Assembly (NCBI GenBank): GCA_947478455.1
Contig: CANJWR010000012.1
Coordinates: 1 to 49,103, forward strand
From: Beijerinckiaceae bacterium
GTDB taxonomy: Bacteria > Pseudomonadota > Alphaproteobacteria > Rhizobiales > Beijerinckiaceae
Length of the DNA stretch: 49,103 nucleotides
Direction of reading: 5' to 3'
Below, piece by piece: positions 15,415 through 22,499 of this stretch. Numbering within the stretch: position 1 is the first letter of the stretch; each line of letters starts with the position of its first letter. The position numbers and the translations under genes were made by a program. The notes below the pieces were generated by a model. The model was given only the letters and a program-made list of their open reading frames with translations, was not told the origin of the DNA and searched no databases.

Positions 15415-17622
15415 TCAGGCTGCGTTCTTGCTCGCCATAAAGCGCCCGTAGAACGTCTCGCCCTTCGAGGCCATGTCGCGCAGAAGCTTCGGAGGCGCGA
15501 AACGCGGGCCATACTTGCCGGAAAGCCTGTCGCAAAGCGCGATGAATTTTGCAGCCCCCATGCCGTCGATATAGCTCAACGCGCCACCCGTGTAGGGCGC
15601 GAAGCCGAAGCCGAGAATCGACCCGACATCCGCCTCGCGCGGATCGACAACCACGCCGTCTTCCACGGTGCGGGCGGCCTCGACGGCCTGCGTGACCAGA
15701 AAGCGCTGCTTCAGTTCTTCACGGTCGAGCGAATCCGGGTCGAGCTTCTGCGTCTGCAAATCCGCCAGTCCCGGCCAGAGCTTCTTCGGGCCCTTTTCGG
15801 GATAATCGTAGAACCCCTTGCGGTTCTTGCGGCCATAACGCTGGTGCGTGTTGACCATGGCGTCGAGTAGCTTTTCCTGCCCGGCGTCGACAGCGCTTTC
15901 GCCGAGATCCTTTTTCGCTGCCTGCAGAATCTTCCAGCCGAGATCGAGCGCCACTTCGTCGTTGAGCGACAGCGGCCCCACCGGCATGCCTGCCTGACGT
16001 GCAAGATTTTCGATCATCGCTGCCGGCACGCCTTCGTTAAGCATCAGATGCCCTTCGAGAATGTAATTCAGCACGCAGCGATTGGCGAAGAAGCCGCGTG
16101 AATCGTTGACCACTATCGGTGTCTTGCGAAGGGCGCGCACATAATCGAGCGCCATCGCGAGCGCCCTGTCGCCGGTCTTCTTGCCCAGAATGACTTCCAC
16201 CAGCATCATGCGTTCGACCGGCGAGAAGAAATGAATGCCTATGAACTGGTCAGGCTTCGACGAGTTCTCTGCAAGCGACGTGATCGGCAGCGTCGAGGTA
16301 TTGGACGCGAAAATCGCATCTGGCCCAAGCACCGCAAGGGCCTTCTGCGTGACGTCGGCCTTGACGACGCGATCCTCGAACACGGCCTCGATCACCATAT
16401 CGGCGCCTGCGAGACGGCCATAATCCGGCGTCGCCTCGATGCGCGCCAGCAGCGCGTCGCGCTCCGCGGTCTTGGCGCGGCCTTTCATGATCTGGTCTGT
16501 CATGAGCTTGTGCGACAGGGCCTTGCCCTTGTCGGCTGCTTCCTGATCGCGGTCGATCAGCACGACGTCGATTCCGGCCAGCGCCGTCACATAGGCAATG
16601 CTGGCGCCCATGAAGCCAGCGCCCAGAATGCCGATCTTTTTAGGCGTGGATTTGGGAATTCCCGCCGGACGGCGCGCGCCCTTGTTCAAATCCCCCATCG
16701 AGACGAACAGGGTGCGGATCATCGCGCGCGCTTCCGGCGAGCGAAGAATTTTCGCAAACCAGCGGCTCTCGACCCGCAACGCCAGGTCCATCGGCAATTG
16801 CAGGCCTTCGTAGACTGAATGCAGAATGGCTTTGACGGCGGGATAATTATCCTGCGTCTCGCGGCGATAAATGGCGTTGGCGGCGGGCCAGACCATCATG
16901 CCGGCGGGCGAGAACACCTTGTTGGACGGCAGTCGGAAATTTGCCTCGTCCCACGGCGCAACGCCCTTGCCGCCATTCTTGATCCATGCTTTGGCGCGCG
17001 CAACGATCTCCGCGGCAGGTGCGATTTCATGCACCAACCCCATGACTTTTACCTGCTGCGGGCGCAGTTGCTCGCCCTTGAACAACATTTGCAACGCATC
17101 GCCGGTTTGCATCAGACGCGCCACGCGTTGCGTGCCGCCCGCGCCGGGGAAAAGCCCCACCTTCACTTCCGGCAGGCCGACGCGCACCTTCTCGCTGTCG
17201 GATATCACACGATAGTGGCAGGACAGCGCGAGTTCGAAAGCCCCGCCCAGACATATGCCGTTGATCGCGATGGCGAAAGGCTTTCCGCAGGTTTCGAGCT
17301 TTCGATAGAGTTGCGACAGCGAGCGTGTGCCGTCGAAGAAAAACTGCATCGCCTTTTCGTAGCCCTCGGTCTTCGCCTTGCCGGCGAACATGGTTCCGAA
17401 GCCTTCGAGCATGGTGAGGTCAGCGCCGCCCGAGAATGTATCCTTGCCGGATGCGATCACGCAGCCCTTGATGGACGCATCGCCCGCGACATGATCCACG
17501 ACCTCGTTGAGTTCACGCATCACGTCCTGCGTGATGACATTCATGGTGCGACCCGCCATGTCCCAGGTGAGGAGCGCAATGCCGTCTGCGTCGGTTTCGA
17601 AGCGGAAATTGGTGAGGTTCAT
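15415..17622 (-). CDS. fadJ: enoyl-CoA hydratase / 3-hydroxyacyl-CoA dehydrogenase fusion (FadB/FadJ type)
   Basis: This two-domain enzyme of 735 residues carries out steps 2 and 3 of beta-oxidation. The crotonase domain (about 1-190) has the oxyanion-hole region GKDTFSGGADLTML and both catalytic glutamates: E130 in GGAFELAL and E152 in GLPEVKVGLFPGAGGTQR. The dehydrogenase part starts near 330 with the NAD fold KKIGILGAGFMGASIAYV, then HFFSPVERMMLVEV carries the active His. The C-terminal dehydrogenase domains (about 510-735) are complete. GAGAGGA precedes ATG 17622. It is followed at once by the thioesterase gene and preceded by the GFA gene. Confidence 0.95.
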   Translation of the reverse strand: MNLTNFRFETDADGIALLTWDMAGRTMNVITQDVMRELNEVVDHVAGDASIKGCVIASGKDTFSGGADLTMLEGFGTMFAGKAKTEGYEKAMQFFFDGTRSLSQLYRKLETCGKPFAIAINGICLGGAFELALSCHYRVISDSEKVRVGLPEVKVGLFPGAGGTQRVARLMQTGDALQMLFKGEQLRPQQVKVMGLVHEIAPAAEIVARAKAWIKNGGKGVAPWDEANFRLPSNKVFSPAGMMVWPAANAIYRRETQDNYPAVKAILHSVYEGLQLPMDLALRVESRWFAKILRSPEARAMIRTLFVSMGDLNKGARRPAGIPKSTPKKIGILGAGFMGASIAYVTALAGIDVVLIDRDQEAADKGKALSHKLMTDQIMKGRAKTAERDALLARIEATPDYGRLAGADMVIEAVFEDRVVKADVTQKALAVLGPDAIFASNTSTLPITSLAENSSKPDQFIGIHFFSPVERMMLVEVILGKKTGDRALAMALDYVRALRKTPIVVNDSRGFFANRCVLNYILEGHLMLNEGVPAAMIENLARQAGMPVGPLSLNDEVALDLGWKILQAAKKDLGESAVDAGQEKLLDAMVNTHQRYGRKNRKGFYDYPEKGPKKLWPGLADLQTQKLDPDSLDREELKQRFLVTQAVEAARTVEDGVVVDPREADVGSILGFGFAPYTGGALSYIDGMGAAKFIALCDRLSGKYGPRFAPPKLLRDMASKGETFYGRFMASKNAA

Positions 17623-17643
17623 TCTTGGATCCTCTCGGGAAAT

Positions 17644-18078
17644 TCAGGTTGCCGGTTTACCGGGGGGAGGTGGAAAGTCGCGCGGGTGGACGTCCGCTCC
17701 CGGCGTGAATTGATGCCAGACTGGAGCTGATTGCGCGAAGATGTGGGCTTTGATCGCGAAGTCGTTGGGCGCGTCGAGCGCTCCAACCGCCACAACGATA
17801 TGAGCGGGTAATTTTTCAAGATCGACATAAAGGGGCGTTCCGCAATTGCCACAAAAATTGCGTGTGATTGCGCGACCGCTATCGGCCTTGGTCGCATATG
17901 CGCGGGGAACTCCCTTGGTAATTTTGACGGCGTCACGCGAGAATACGGCTTCATAGGCAGGAGCGCCGCCATTGTAACGCTGGCAATCGGCGCAGTGACA
18001 CGCCAGACTAAACCGTATGTCTTCTTCGACCTCGATACGAATTTCACCACATAGACAGCCGCCGCCCAAACGCGCCAT
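17644..18078 (-). CDS. GFA/CENP-V family zinc protein
   Basis: A 144-residue protein from ATG 18078; an in-frame GTG lies 9 bases earlier. It has the GFA fold's cysteine pattern: GGCLCGEI at the start, [13 protein letters not shown] at about 27-39, and [10 protein letters not shown] at about 75-84. These are the expected ligands of two zinc ions. Family members were named after glutathione-dependent formaldehyde-activating enzyme, although most have no proven function. It sits between thiolase (15 bp away) and the hydratase/dehydrogenase fusion (21 bp away), all on the same strand, so co-transcription is very likely. That position among beta-oxidation enzymes is unusual. Confidence 0.92.
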   Translation of the reverse strand: MARLGGGCLCGEIRIEVEEDIRFSLACHCADCQRYNGGAPAYEAVFSRDAVKITKGVPRAYATKADSGRAITRNFCGNCGTPLYVDLEKLPAHIVVAVGALDAPNDFAIKAHIFAQSAPVWHQFTPGADVHPRDFPPPPGKPAT

Positions 18079-18093
18079 GTCGCCCACCTTCGA

Positions 18094-19302
18094 TCAGACC
18101 CGTTCAATAATCGTCGCGGTGCCCATGCCGGCGCCGATGCAGAGCGTGATAAGCGCGGTCGATTTGCCCGAGCGTTCAAGTTCGTCGAGCGCCGTTCCCA
18201 GAATCATTGCGCCGGTTGCGCCGAGCGGATGACCGAGCGCAATCGCGCCGCCGTTCACGTTCACCTTGTCGGATGAGACGTTGAAGGCCTGCAGGAAACG
18301 TAGCACCACAGCCGCGAAAGCCTCGTTGACCTCGAACAGATCGATGTCCCCGATGGTCATGCCGGCGCGCGCCAAGACCTTTTTCGTCACATCCACCGGG
18401 CCGGTGAGCATCATGGCGGGTTCCGAGCCAATGTTCGCAAAAGCCCGGATGCGCGCGCGCGGCTTCAGGCCTGCGGCCTTTCCGGCGTCGCCTGAACCCA
18501 GCAGCACCGCGGCTGCGCCGTCCACGATGCCGGACGAATTGCCGGCGTGATGCACATGGTTCAGCGCCTCGATTTCCGGATGAGCCTGAATTGCGACAGC
18601 ATTGAAGCCGCCCTGTTCGGCCATCATCACGAAGGATGGCTTCAGCGCCGCGAGCGATTGCATGTCGGTAGCGGGACGCATGTGTTCGTCGCGGTCCAGA
18701 ATGGTGAGTCCGTTGACGTCCTTCACCGGTATAACGGATTTGGCGAAGCGTCCTTCGCTCCACGAGCGTGCAGCGCGCTTCTGGCTCTCAACAGCAAGAC
18801 CGTCCACATCGTCGCGCGAGAAACCATATTTCGTCGCGATGAGATCTGCTGATACGCCCTGCGGCATGAAATAGGCCGGAATCGCAATCGCCGGATCGAC
18901 CGGCCATGCGCCGCCAGATGCGCCGATGCCGACGCGGCTCATGGATTCGACGCCGCCCCCGATTGTCATCTGGTGCTGGCCGGCCATGATCTGTGCGGCA
19001 GCAAAGTTGACCGCGTCGAGGCCCGAGGCGCAGAAACGATTGATCTGGATGCCCGGCACATGGTCGCCATAGCCGGCGGTCAGCGCAGCCGCGCGCGCAA
19101 TATCGCCGCCTGCTTCGCCCACAGGATCGACGCAACCCATCACCACATCGTCGATGAAGCGCGTATCAAGCTTGTTGCGCGTCTTGATGGCCGACAGCAC
19201 CGTCACCGCCAGGCCGAGCGTCGAGACTTCGTGCAGCGAACCATCCTGTTTGCCGCGACCGCGCGGCGTGCGCACGGCGTCGTAGATAAAGGCTTCGGGC
19301 AT
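18094..19302 (-). CDS. acetyl-CoA C-acyltransferase (thiolase)
   Basis: Thiolase cleaves 3-ketoacyl-CoA with CoA, the last step of beta-oxidation, or condenses acetyl-CoA in reverse. The 402-residue protein has all catalytic residues: the nucleophile C91 in [12 protein letters not shown]358 in [15 protein letters not shown]388 in LCIGAGMG, and the NEAFAA motif. ATG 19302 has GGAG upstream; this ribosome site lies inside the last codons of the DUF2513-like gene before it, so translation is coupled. Operon position supports a degradative FadA role. Confidence 0.95.
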   Translation of the reverse strand: MPEAFIYDAVRTPRGRGKQDGSLHEVSTLGLAVTVLSAIKTRNKLDTRFIDDVVMGCVDPVGEAGGDIARAAALTAGYGDHVPGIQINRFCASGLDAVNFAAAQIMAGQHQMTIGGGVESMSRVGIGASGGAWPVDPAIAIPAYFMPQGVSADLIATKYGFSRDDVDGLAVESQKRAARSWSEGRFAKSVIPVKDVNGLTILDRDEHMRPATDMQSLAALKPSFVMMAEQGGFNAVAIQAHPEIEALNHVHHAGNSSGIVDGAAAVLLGSGDAGKAAGLKPRARIRAFANIGSEPAMMLTGPVDVTKKVLARAGMTIGDIDLFEVNEAFAAVVLRFLQAFNVSSDKVNVNGGAIALGHPLGATGAMILGTALDELERSGKSTALITLCIGAGMGTATIIERV

Positions 19303-19305
19303 TGA

Positions 19306-19722
19306 TTACTCCGCTTTCCCGCGCACTGTTGCTATGCGTTTTCTTGCCATTCGGCGCAGTTGTGAAATTACACTCGACAGAATCAAGCTCTCGGCCTTTT
19401 CGCAAATTTCAACAGCCGCCTGCCAAACGTTTTCTGACTTGCTGAGTTCCAAAAGTTCAATACCTTTTGAAGTCAATCCATCGACGCGATTGTTGCCTTT
19501 TCCAACTCCCGTTTGGTTGTTGTGGCTTATGCGAACCAAGCTATTTTCTGAAAGCCATCGCCAATGTTTCAACTCTAAGCCTTCATCATCGGGAATATCC
19601 ATTGAAATTGATAGAGGGTCAAACTTAATGTCTACAAACGGGAGTTCGGGAGAAATTAAAAACGGAGAATTGTCGTTCGCTTGCTGCATTAACTTTCGAA
19701 CGAGGTTGAAGTCGACTTTCAT
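19306..19722 (-). CDS. DUF2513-like small protein, AT-rich
   Basis: A 138-residue protein from ATG 19722 (SD GAGG over the stop of the acyl-CoA dehydrogenase gene; a start at 19740 is also open). It begins MKVDFNLVRKLMQQANDNSP; the later RVDGLTSKGIELLELSKSENVW segment followed by a helical tail is like DUF2513, a family of unknown function often found in phages and mobile regions. Family assignment is from memory of the pattern. By eye the gene is much richer in A and T than its neighbours and uses codons such as TTT, AAA, ATT and TTG. It lies exactly between acyl-CoA dehydrogenase (7 bp) and thiolase (3 bp). It looks acquired, yet its borders are clean. I cannot give a function. Confidence 0.7.
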   Translation of the reverse strand: MKVDFNLVRKLMQQANDNSPFLISPELPFVDIKFDPLSISMDIPDDEGLELKHWRWLSENSLVRISHNNQTGVGKGNNRVDGLTSKGIELLELSKSENVWQAAVEICEKAESLILSSVISQLRRMARKRIATVRGKAE

Positions 19723-19729
19723 GTTTGCC

Positions 19730-21523
19730 TCAGAACGCATCCGCCGGAAGCGCCATCACGTTATCTGCGCCGCTGGTGATGCGCGCCAGATGTGCGCCGG
19801 TTTCCGGCATCATGCGAGCCATGAAAAATTTTGCCGTCAAAATCTTCGCATCCATCCTTGACGCCTGTGTGGCGTCGGCGGCCTTTTTAACCAGCGCCGC
19901 GCGTGCAATCTCCGCCCACATGTAGCCCAGCGCCACAAGGCCGAAAAGGTGCATGTAGTCGTAGGAGCCAGCGCCCGCATTGTCGGGCTTGGCCATGGCG
20001 TTCTGCATGAACCACATGGTCGCCTGCTGTAATTGTCCGAGCGCCTGCTTGAGCGGGGCAAGCAAAGGCTTCAGGTCTTCGTTAGCCTCATGGGTCTTGA
20101 TGAAGGTTCCCACCTCGTTGAAGAAGCCCATCACGGCGCGTCCGCCGTCCTTCGGCAATTTGCGACCCACGAGATCGAGCGCCTGAATGCCATTGGCGCC
20201 CTCGTAGATCATCGCGATGCGGGCGTCTCGGACGAACTGGTCCATGCCCCATTCGCCCACATAACCGTGGCCGCCGAAAACCTGCTGGGCCTTCACCGTA
20301 TTGGCGAAGCCCGTGTCGGTGAGCACGCCCTTGATGACGGGCGTCATGAGACCAAGATGGTCGTCCGCCGCCTGAATGGTCGCGGCGTCGCCGGAGCGAT
20401 GCGCCACGTCGCTCTTGAGTGCTGTCCACAGCACGAGCGCGCGCGCGGCTTCGTTGAACGAGCGGATTTCCATCAGCATCCGGCGAATGTCAGGATGCAC
20501 GATGATCGGATCGGCGGCCTTGTCGGGCGACTTCGGTCCCGAAAGCGCACGACCCTGCAGGCGGTCCTTCGCGTAGGCGACGGCGTTCTGGTAGGCGACT
20601 TCCGATTGCGCCAGCCCCTGAATGCCGACCGCGAGCCGCGCCTCGTTCATCATCACGAACATGGCGTTGAGGCCCTTGTTGGCCTCGCCGATCAGATAGC
20701 CGGTTGCGTCGTCGTAGTTCATCACGCAGGTGGCGTTGCCGTGAATGCCCATCTTGTGTTCGATGGCGCCGCAAGACACGCCGTTGCGGTCGCCCGGATT
20801 GCCTTGAGCATCGGGCGTGAACTTCGGAACGATAAAGAGCGAGATGCCGCGCGTGCCGGCAGGAGCGCCCTCAATGCGGGCCAGCACCAGATGGACGATG
20901 TTCTCGGCCATGTCGTGTTCGCCGGCGGAAATGAAAATCTTCTGTCCGGTGATCTTGTGCGAACCATCAGGCTGCGGAACAGCCTTGGTTTTGAGAAGGC
21001 CGAGGTCGGTGCCGCAATGGGGCTCGGTCAGGTTCATGGTACCGGTCCATTTGCCCTCAATCATTTTGGGGGCATAGACCTGCTTCTGGGCGTCGTTGCC
21101 GTGTTTCAGGATGACCGCCAGCGCCCCCATGGTCAGGCCCGGATACATCGAGAACGCCATATTGGCGGCTGACGAAAACTCGTTCATCACCGCCCCTACC
21201 GTATAGGGCAGGCCCTGACCGCCATATTGGGTATCAGCCGCGATGCCGATCCAGCCTGCTTCGCGATAGGCCTCGTAAGCCTCGCGGAACCCCTTCGGGG
21301 TCTTCACGCTTCCGTCTGGTTGGCGTTTGCAGCCCTCGCGGTCGCCGCTCAGGTTGAGGGGCTGAAGAACTTCTTCGCAAAGCTTGCCGGCTTCCCGCAC
21401 GACAGCCTCCAGCACATCAGCCGGCAGGTCCTCGAAGCCCGGCAGGCTGGCGTAGCGTTCATAACCGAAAACGTCGTTCAGCAAGAAAAGGACATCATCC
21501 ACCGGAGCCTGATAGCTGGGCAT
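19730..21523 (-). CDS. acyl-CoA dehydrogenase (long form)
   Basis: This FAD enzyme of 597 residues performs the first step of beta-oxidation. The order is: an N-terminal extension (MPSYQAPVDDVLFLLNDVFG), the N-terminal helical domain, a beta domain with MNLTEPHCGTDLGLLKTKA and the KITGQKIFISAGEHD motif, and a C-terminal helical domain. The catalytic base is E441 in MIYEGANGIQALDLVGRK. A further ~120-residue extension follows, as in the 600-residue subfamily. It is the first gene of the operon, and the promoter with the dyad is about 110 bp upstream. The substrate chain length cannot be deduced. Confidence 0.95.
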   Translation of the reverse strand: MPSYQAPVDDVLFLLNDVFGYERYASLPGFEDLPADVLEAVVREAGKLCEEVLQPLNLSGDREGCKRQPDGSVKTPKGFREAYEAYREAGWIGIAADTQYGGQGLPYTVGAVMNEFSSAANMAFSMYPGLTMGALAVILKHGNDAQKQVYAPKMIEGKWTGTMNLTEPHCGTDLGLLKTKAVPQPDGSHKITGQKIFISAGEHDMAENIVHLVLARIEGAPAGTRGISLFIVPKFTPDAQGNPGDRNGVSCGAIEHKMGIHGNATCVMNYDDATGYLIGEANKGLNAMFVMMNEARLAVGIQGLAQSEVAYQNAVAYAKDRLQGRALSGPKSPDKAADPIIVHPDIRRMLMEIRSFNEAARALVLWTALKSDVAHRSGDAATIQAADDHLGLMTPVIKGVLTDTGFANTVKAQQVFGGHGYVGEWGMDQFVRDARIAMIYEGANGIQALDLVGRKLPKDGGRAVMGFFNEVGTFIKTHEANEDLKPLLAPLKQALGQLQQATMWFMQNAMAKPDNAGAGSYDYMHLFGLVALGYMWAEIARAALVKKAADATQASRMDAKILTAKFFMARMMPETGAHLARITSGADNVMALPADAF

Positions 21524-21630
21524 TCTGGGTTTTCCTCGCGTCCATTCGTTTGCTGAGAGTACGGCGGACGCATAGGCGGAAAGTCTTTAAATCCCGCCAA
21601 ACGCTCCGCGCCGCCCTCCGGGCACTGCAA

Positions 21631-21665
21631 TAGTTTATATGTAAACTAAATGAGCGCGACGTCAA
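21631..21665 (-). promoter_or_regulatory. promoter with MerR-type dyad for the acyl-CoA operon
   Basis: The plus-strand sequence TAGTTTATATGTAAACTA (21631-21648) is a perfect 7-bp inverted repeat with a TATG centre. On the minus strand a -35 TTGACG (21665-21660) is followed after 20 bp by TATAAA (21639-21634). Such a long spacer with a dyad is the hallmark of promoters controlled by MerR proteins, which twist the DNA to bring the boxes into register. The dyad here overlaps the -10 rather than lying wholly between the boxes. The MerR gene lies directly upstream, so it is the likely regulator. Confidence 0.65.
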
Positions 21666-21730
21666 GACCCGAGGCGAAATCGTCCCGCAGTCGTGGCTGA
21701 CCTTTGGCTTTGCGAGTTGGCGTTGTCTGG

Positions 21731-22198
21731 CTATCCGGCGAGGCGCGACGGTTCCGACGTCTGATGGCTGATCGGATTCCATGCGGCCTTGAGTTCCGCA
21801 ATGGCCCGTTCGAGCGAGTCCCGCTGCTGCTCCAGAAGGGCGATGCGGGCGACGGCTTCGTCGGGCGCGATCGGCAGGTCTGGCCCATTTGGCGTTTCCT
21901 CTGCGTCCGCAGACAGCATGGCTTGAGTTTCGGTGAGCGTGTAGCCGAACTTCTTGGCCCGGAGGATCATTTCAAGCTGCCGCCGCTGACGGGCGTCATA
22001 GATGCGAAGACTGTTGCGGGTTGCGCCATAAGCCGAAGGGTTGCGGGCAGGGGACAGCAGTCCGCGGGATTCGTAGAACCGCAGGGCGCGCATCGTCACA
22101 CCGTATTCCTGCGCCATCTGCCGAATGGTCCAGCCGTCCCCGGCGGCATCGCCATCGGCGGCGGCCGGCAGGACTTGGGTGAGGTACGTCTGATCCAT
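21731..22198 (-). CDS. MerR-family transcriptional regulator
   Basis: A 155-residue regulator from ATG 22198 with GAGG upstream; an in-frame start at 22228 is less likely. After an unusual acidic N-terminal extension of about 20 residues comes the winged-helix domain WTIRQMAQEYGVTMRALRFY, ESRGLLSPAR, and then the second wing helix region LRIYDARQRRQLEMILRAKKFGYTLTET. A coiled coil for dimerisation ends the protein (ALLEQQRDSLERAIAELKA). There is no Cys pattern typical of metal sensors, so an organic ligand such as an acyl-CoA is likely. LiuR-type MerR proteins, which control acyl-CoA catabolism, are a plausible comparison. Confidence 0.92.
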   Translation of the reverse strand: MDQTYLTQVLPAAADGDAAGDGWTIRQMAQEYGVTMRALRFYESRGLLSPARNPSAYGATRNSLRIYDARQRRQLEMILRAKKFGYTLTETQAMLSADAEETPNGPDLPIAPDEAVARIALLEQQRDSLERAIAELKAAWNPISHQTSEPSRLAG

Positions 22199-22346
22199 CG
22201 TTGCCTCGAGCGGCGGGAAGTGATTCACGAATTGTCAGGTTCGAAGATGGACTGATTCGGAACGATTTACAACTTATACGAGTATTTTAAATTGCGCCCG
22301 TTTGGCGTGAAAAGTTACCGATCAAGCGTAGAAATTGCGTCCGCTG

Positions 22347-22417
22347 TTAACGACCCTGTGCCAATCCCGGTCGATCTTAACAGTTTGTTTACTACGAACG
22401 CACGAAAGTTAACCCAT
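22347..22417 (+). promoter_or_regulatory. three phased TTAAC boxes upstream of the PodJ-like gene
   Basis: TTAAC occurs at 22347, 22377 and 22409 (the last as TTAACCCAT). The spacings of 30 and 32 bp are close to three helical turns. TTAAC is the CtrA half-site in alphaproteobacteria, and TTAA-N7-TTTA at 22377-22391 is one base from the full CtrA consensus. The region is a 297-bp gap between divergent genes. Binding is inferred only. Confidence 0.35.
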
Positions 22418-22430
22418 CCGGAGAGTGCAG

Positions 22431-22499
22431 ATGATTCTCGTCGCGCCTCCAGCCGGAGCGAAATTCTGGACGGGCTTTTGCCCACGGGCGCAGGTATGA
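22431..22499 (+). CDS. possible 22-codon leader peptide of the PodJ-like gene
   Basis: ATG 22431 is preceded by GGAGAG (22420-22425). It opens a frame of 22 codons (MILVAPPAGAKFWTGFCPRA, QV) whose TGA stop at 22497-22499 overlaps the ATG of the large gene in ATGA. The large gene has only a weak ribosome site (GCAGG) of its own, so coupling through this leader is plausible. It could equally be chance. Confidence 0.3.
   Translation: MILVAPPAGAKFWTGFCPRAQV

Noticed and set aside
22292..22495. Upstream extension of the PodJ-like protein to TTG 22292
   Set aside because: No ribosome site, no family similarity, and it would place promoter-like AT-rich DNA inside the gene.
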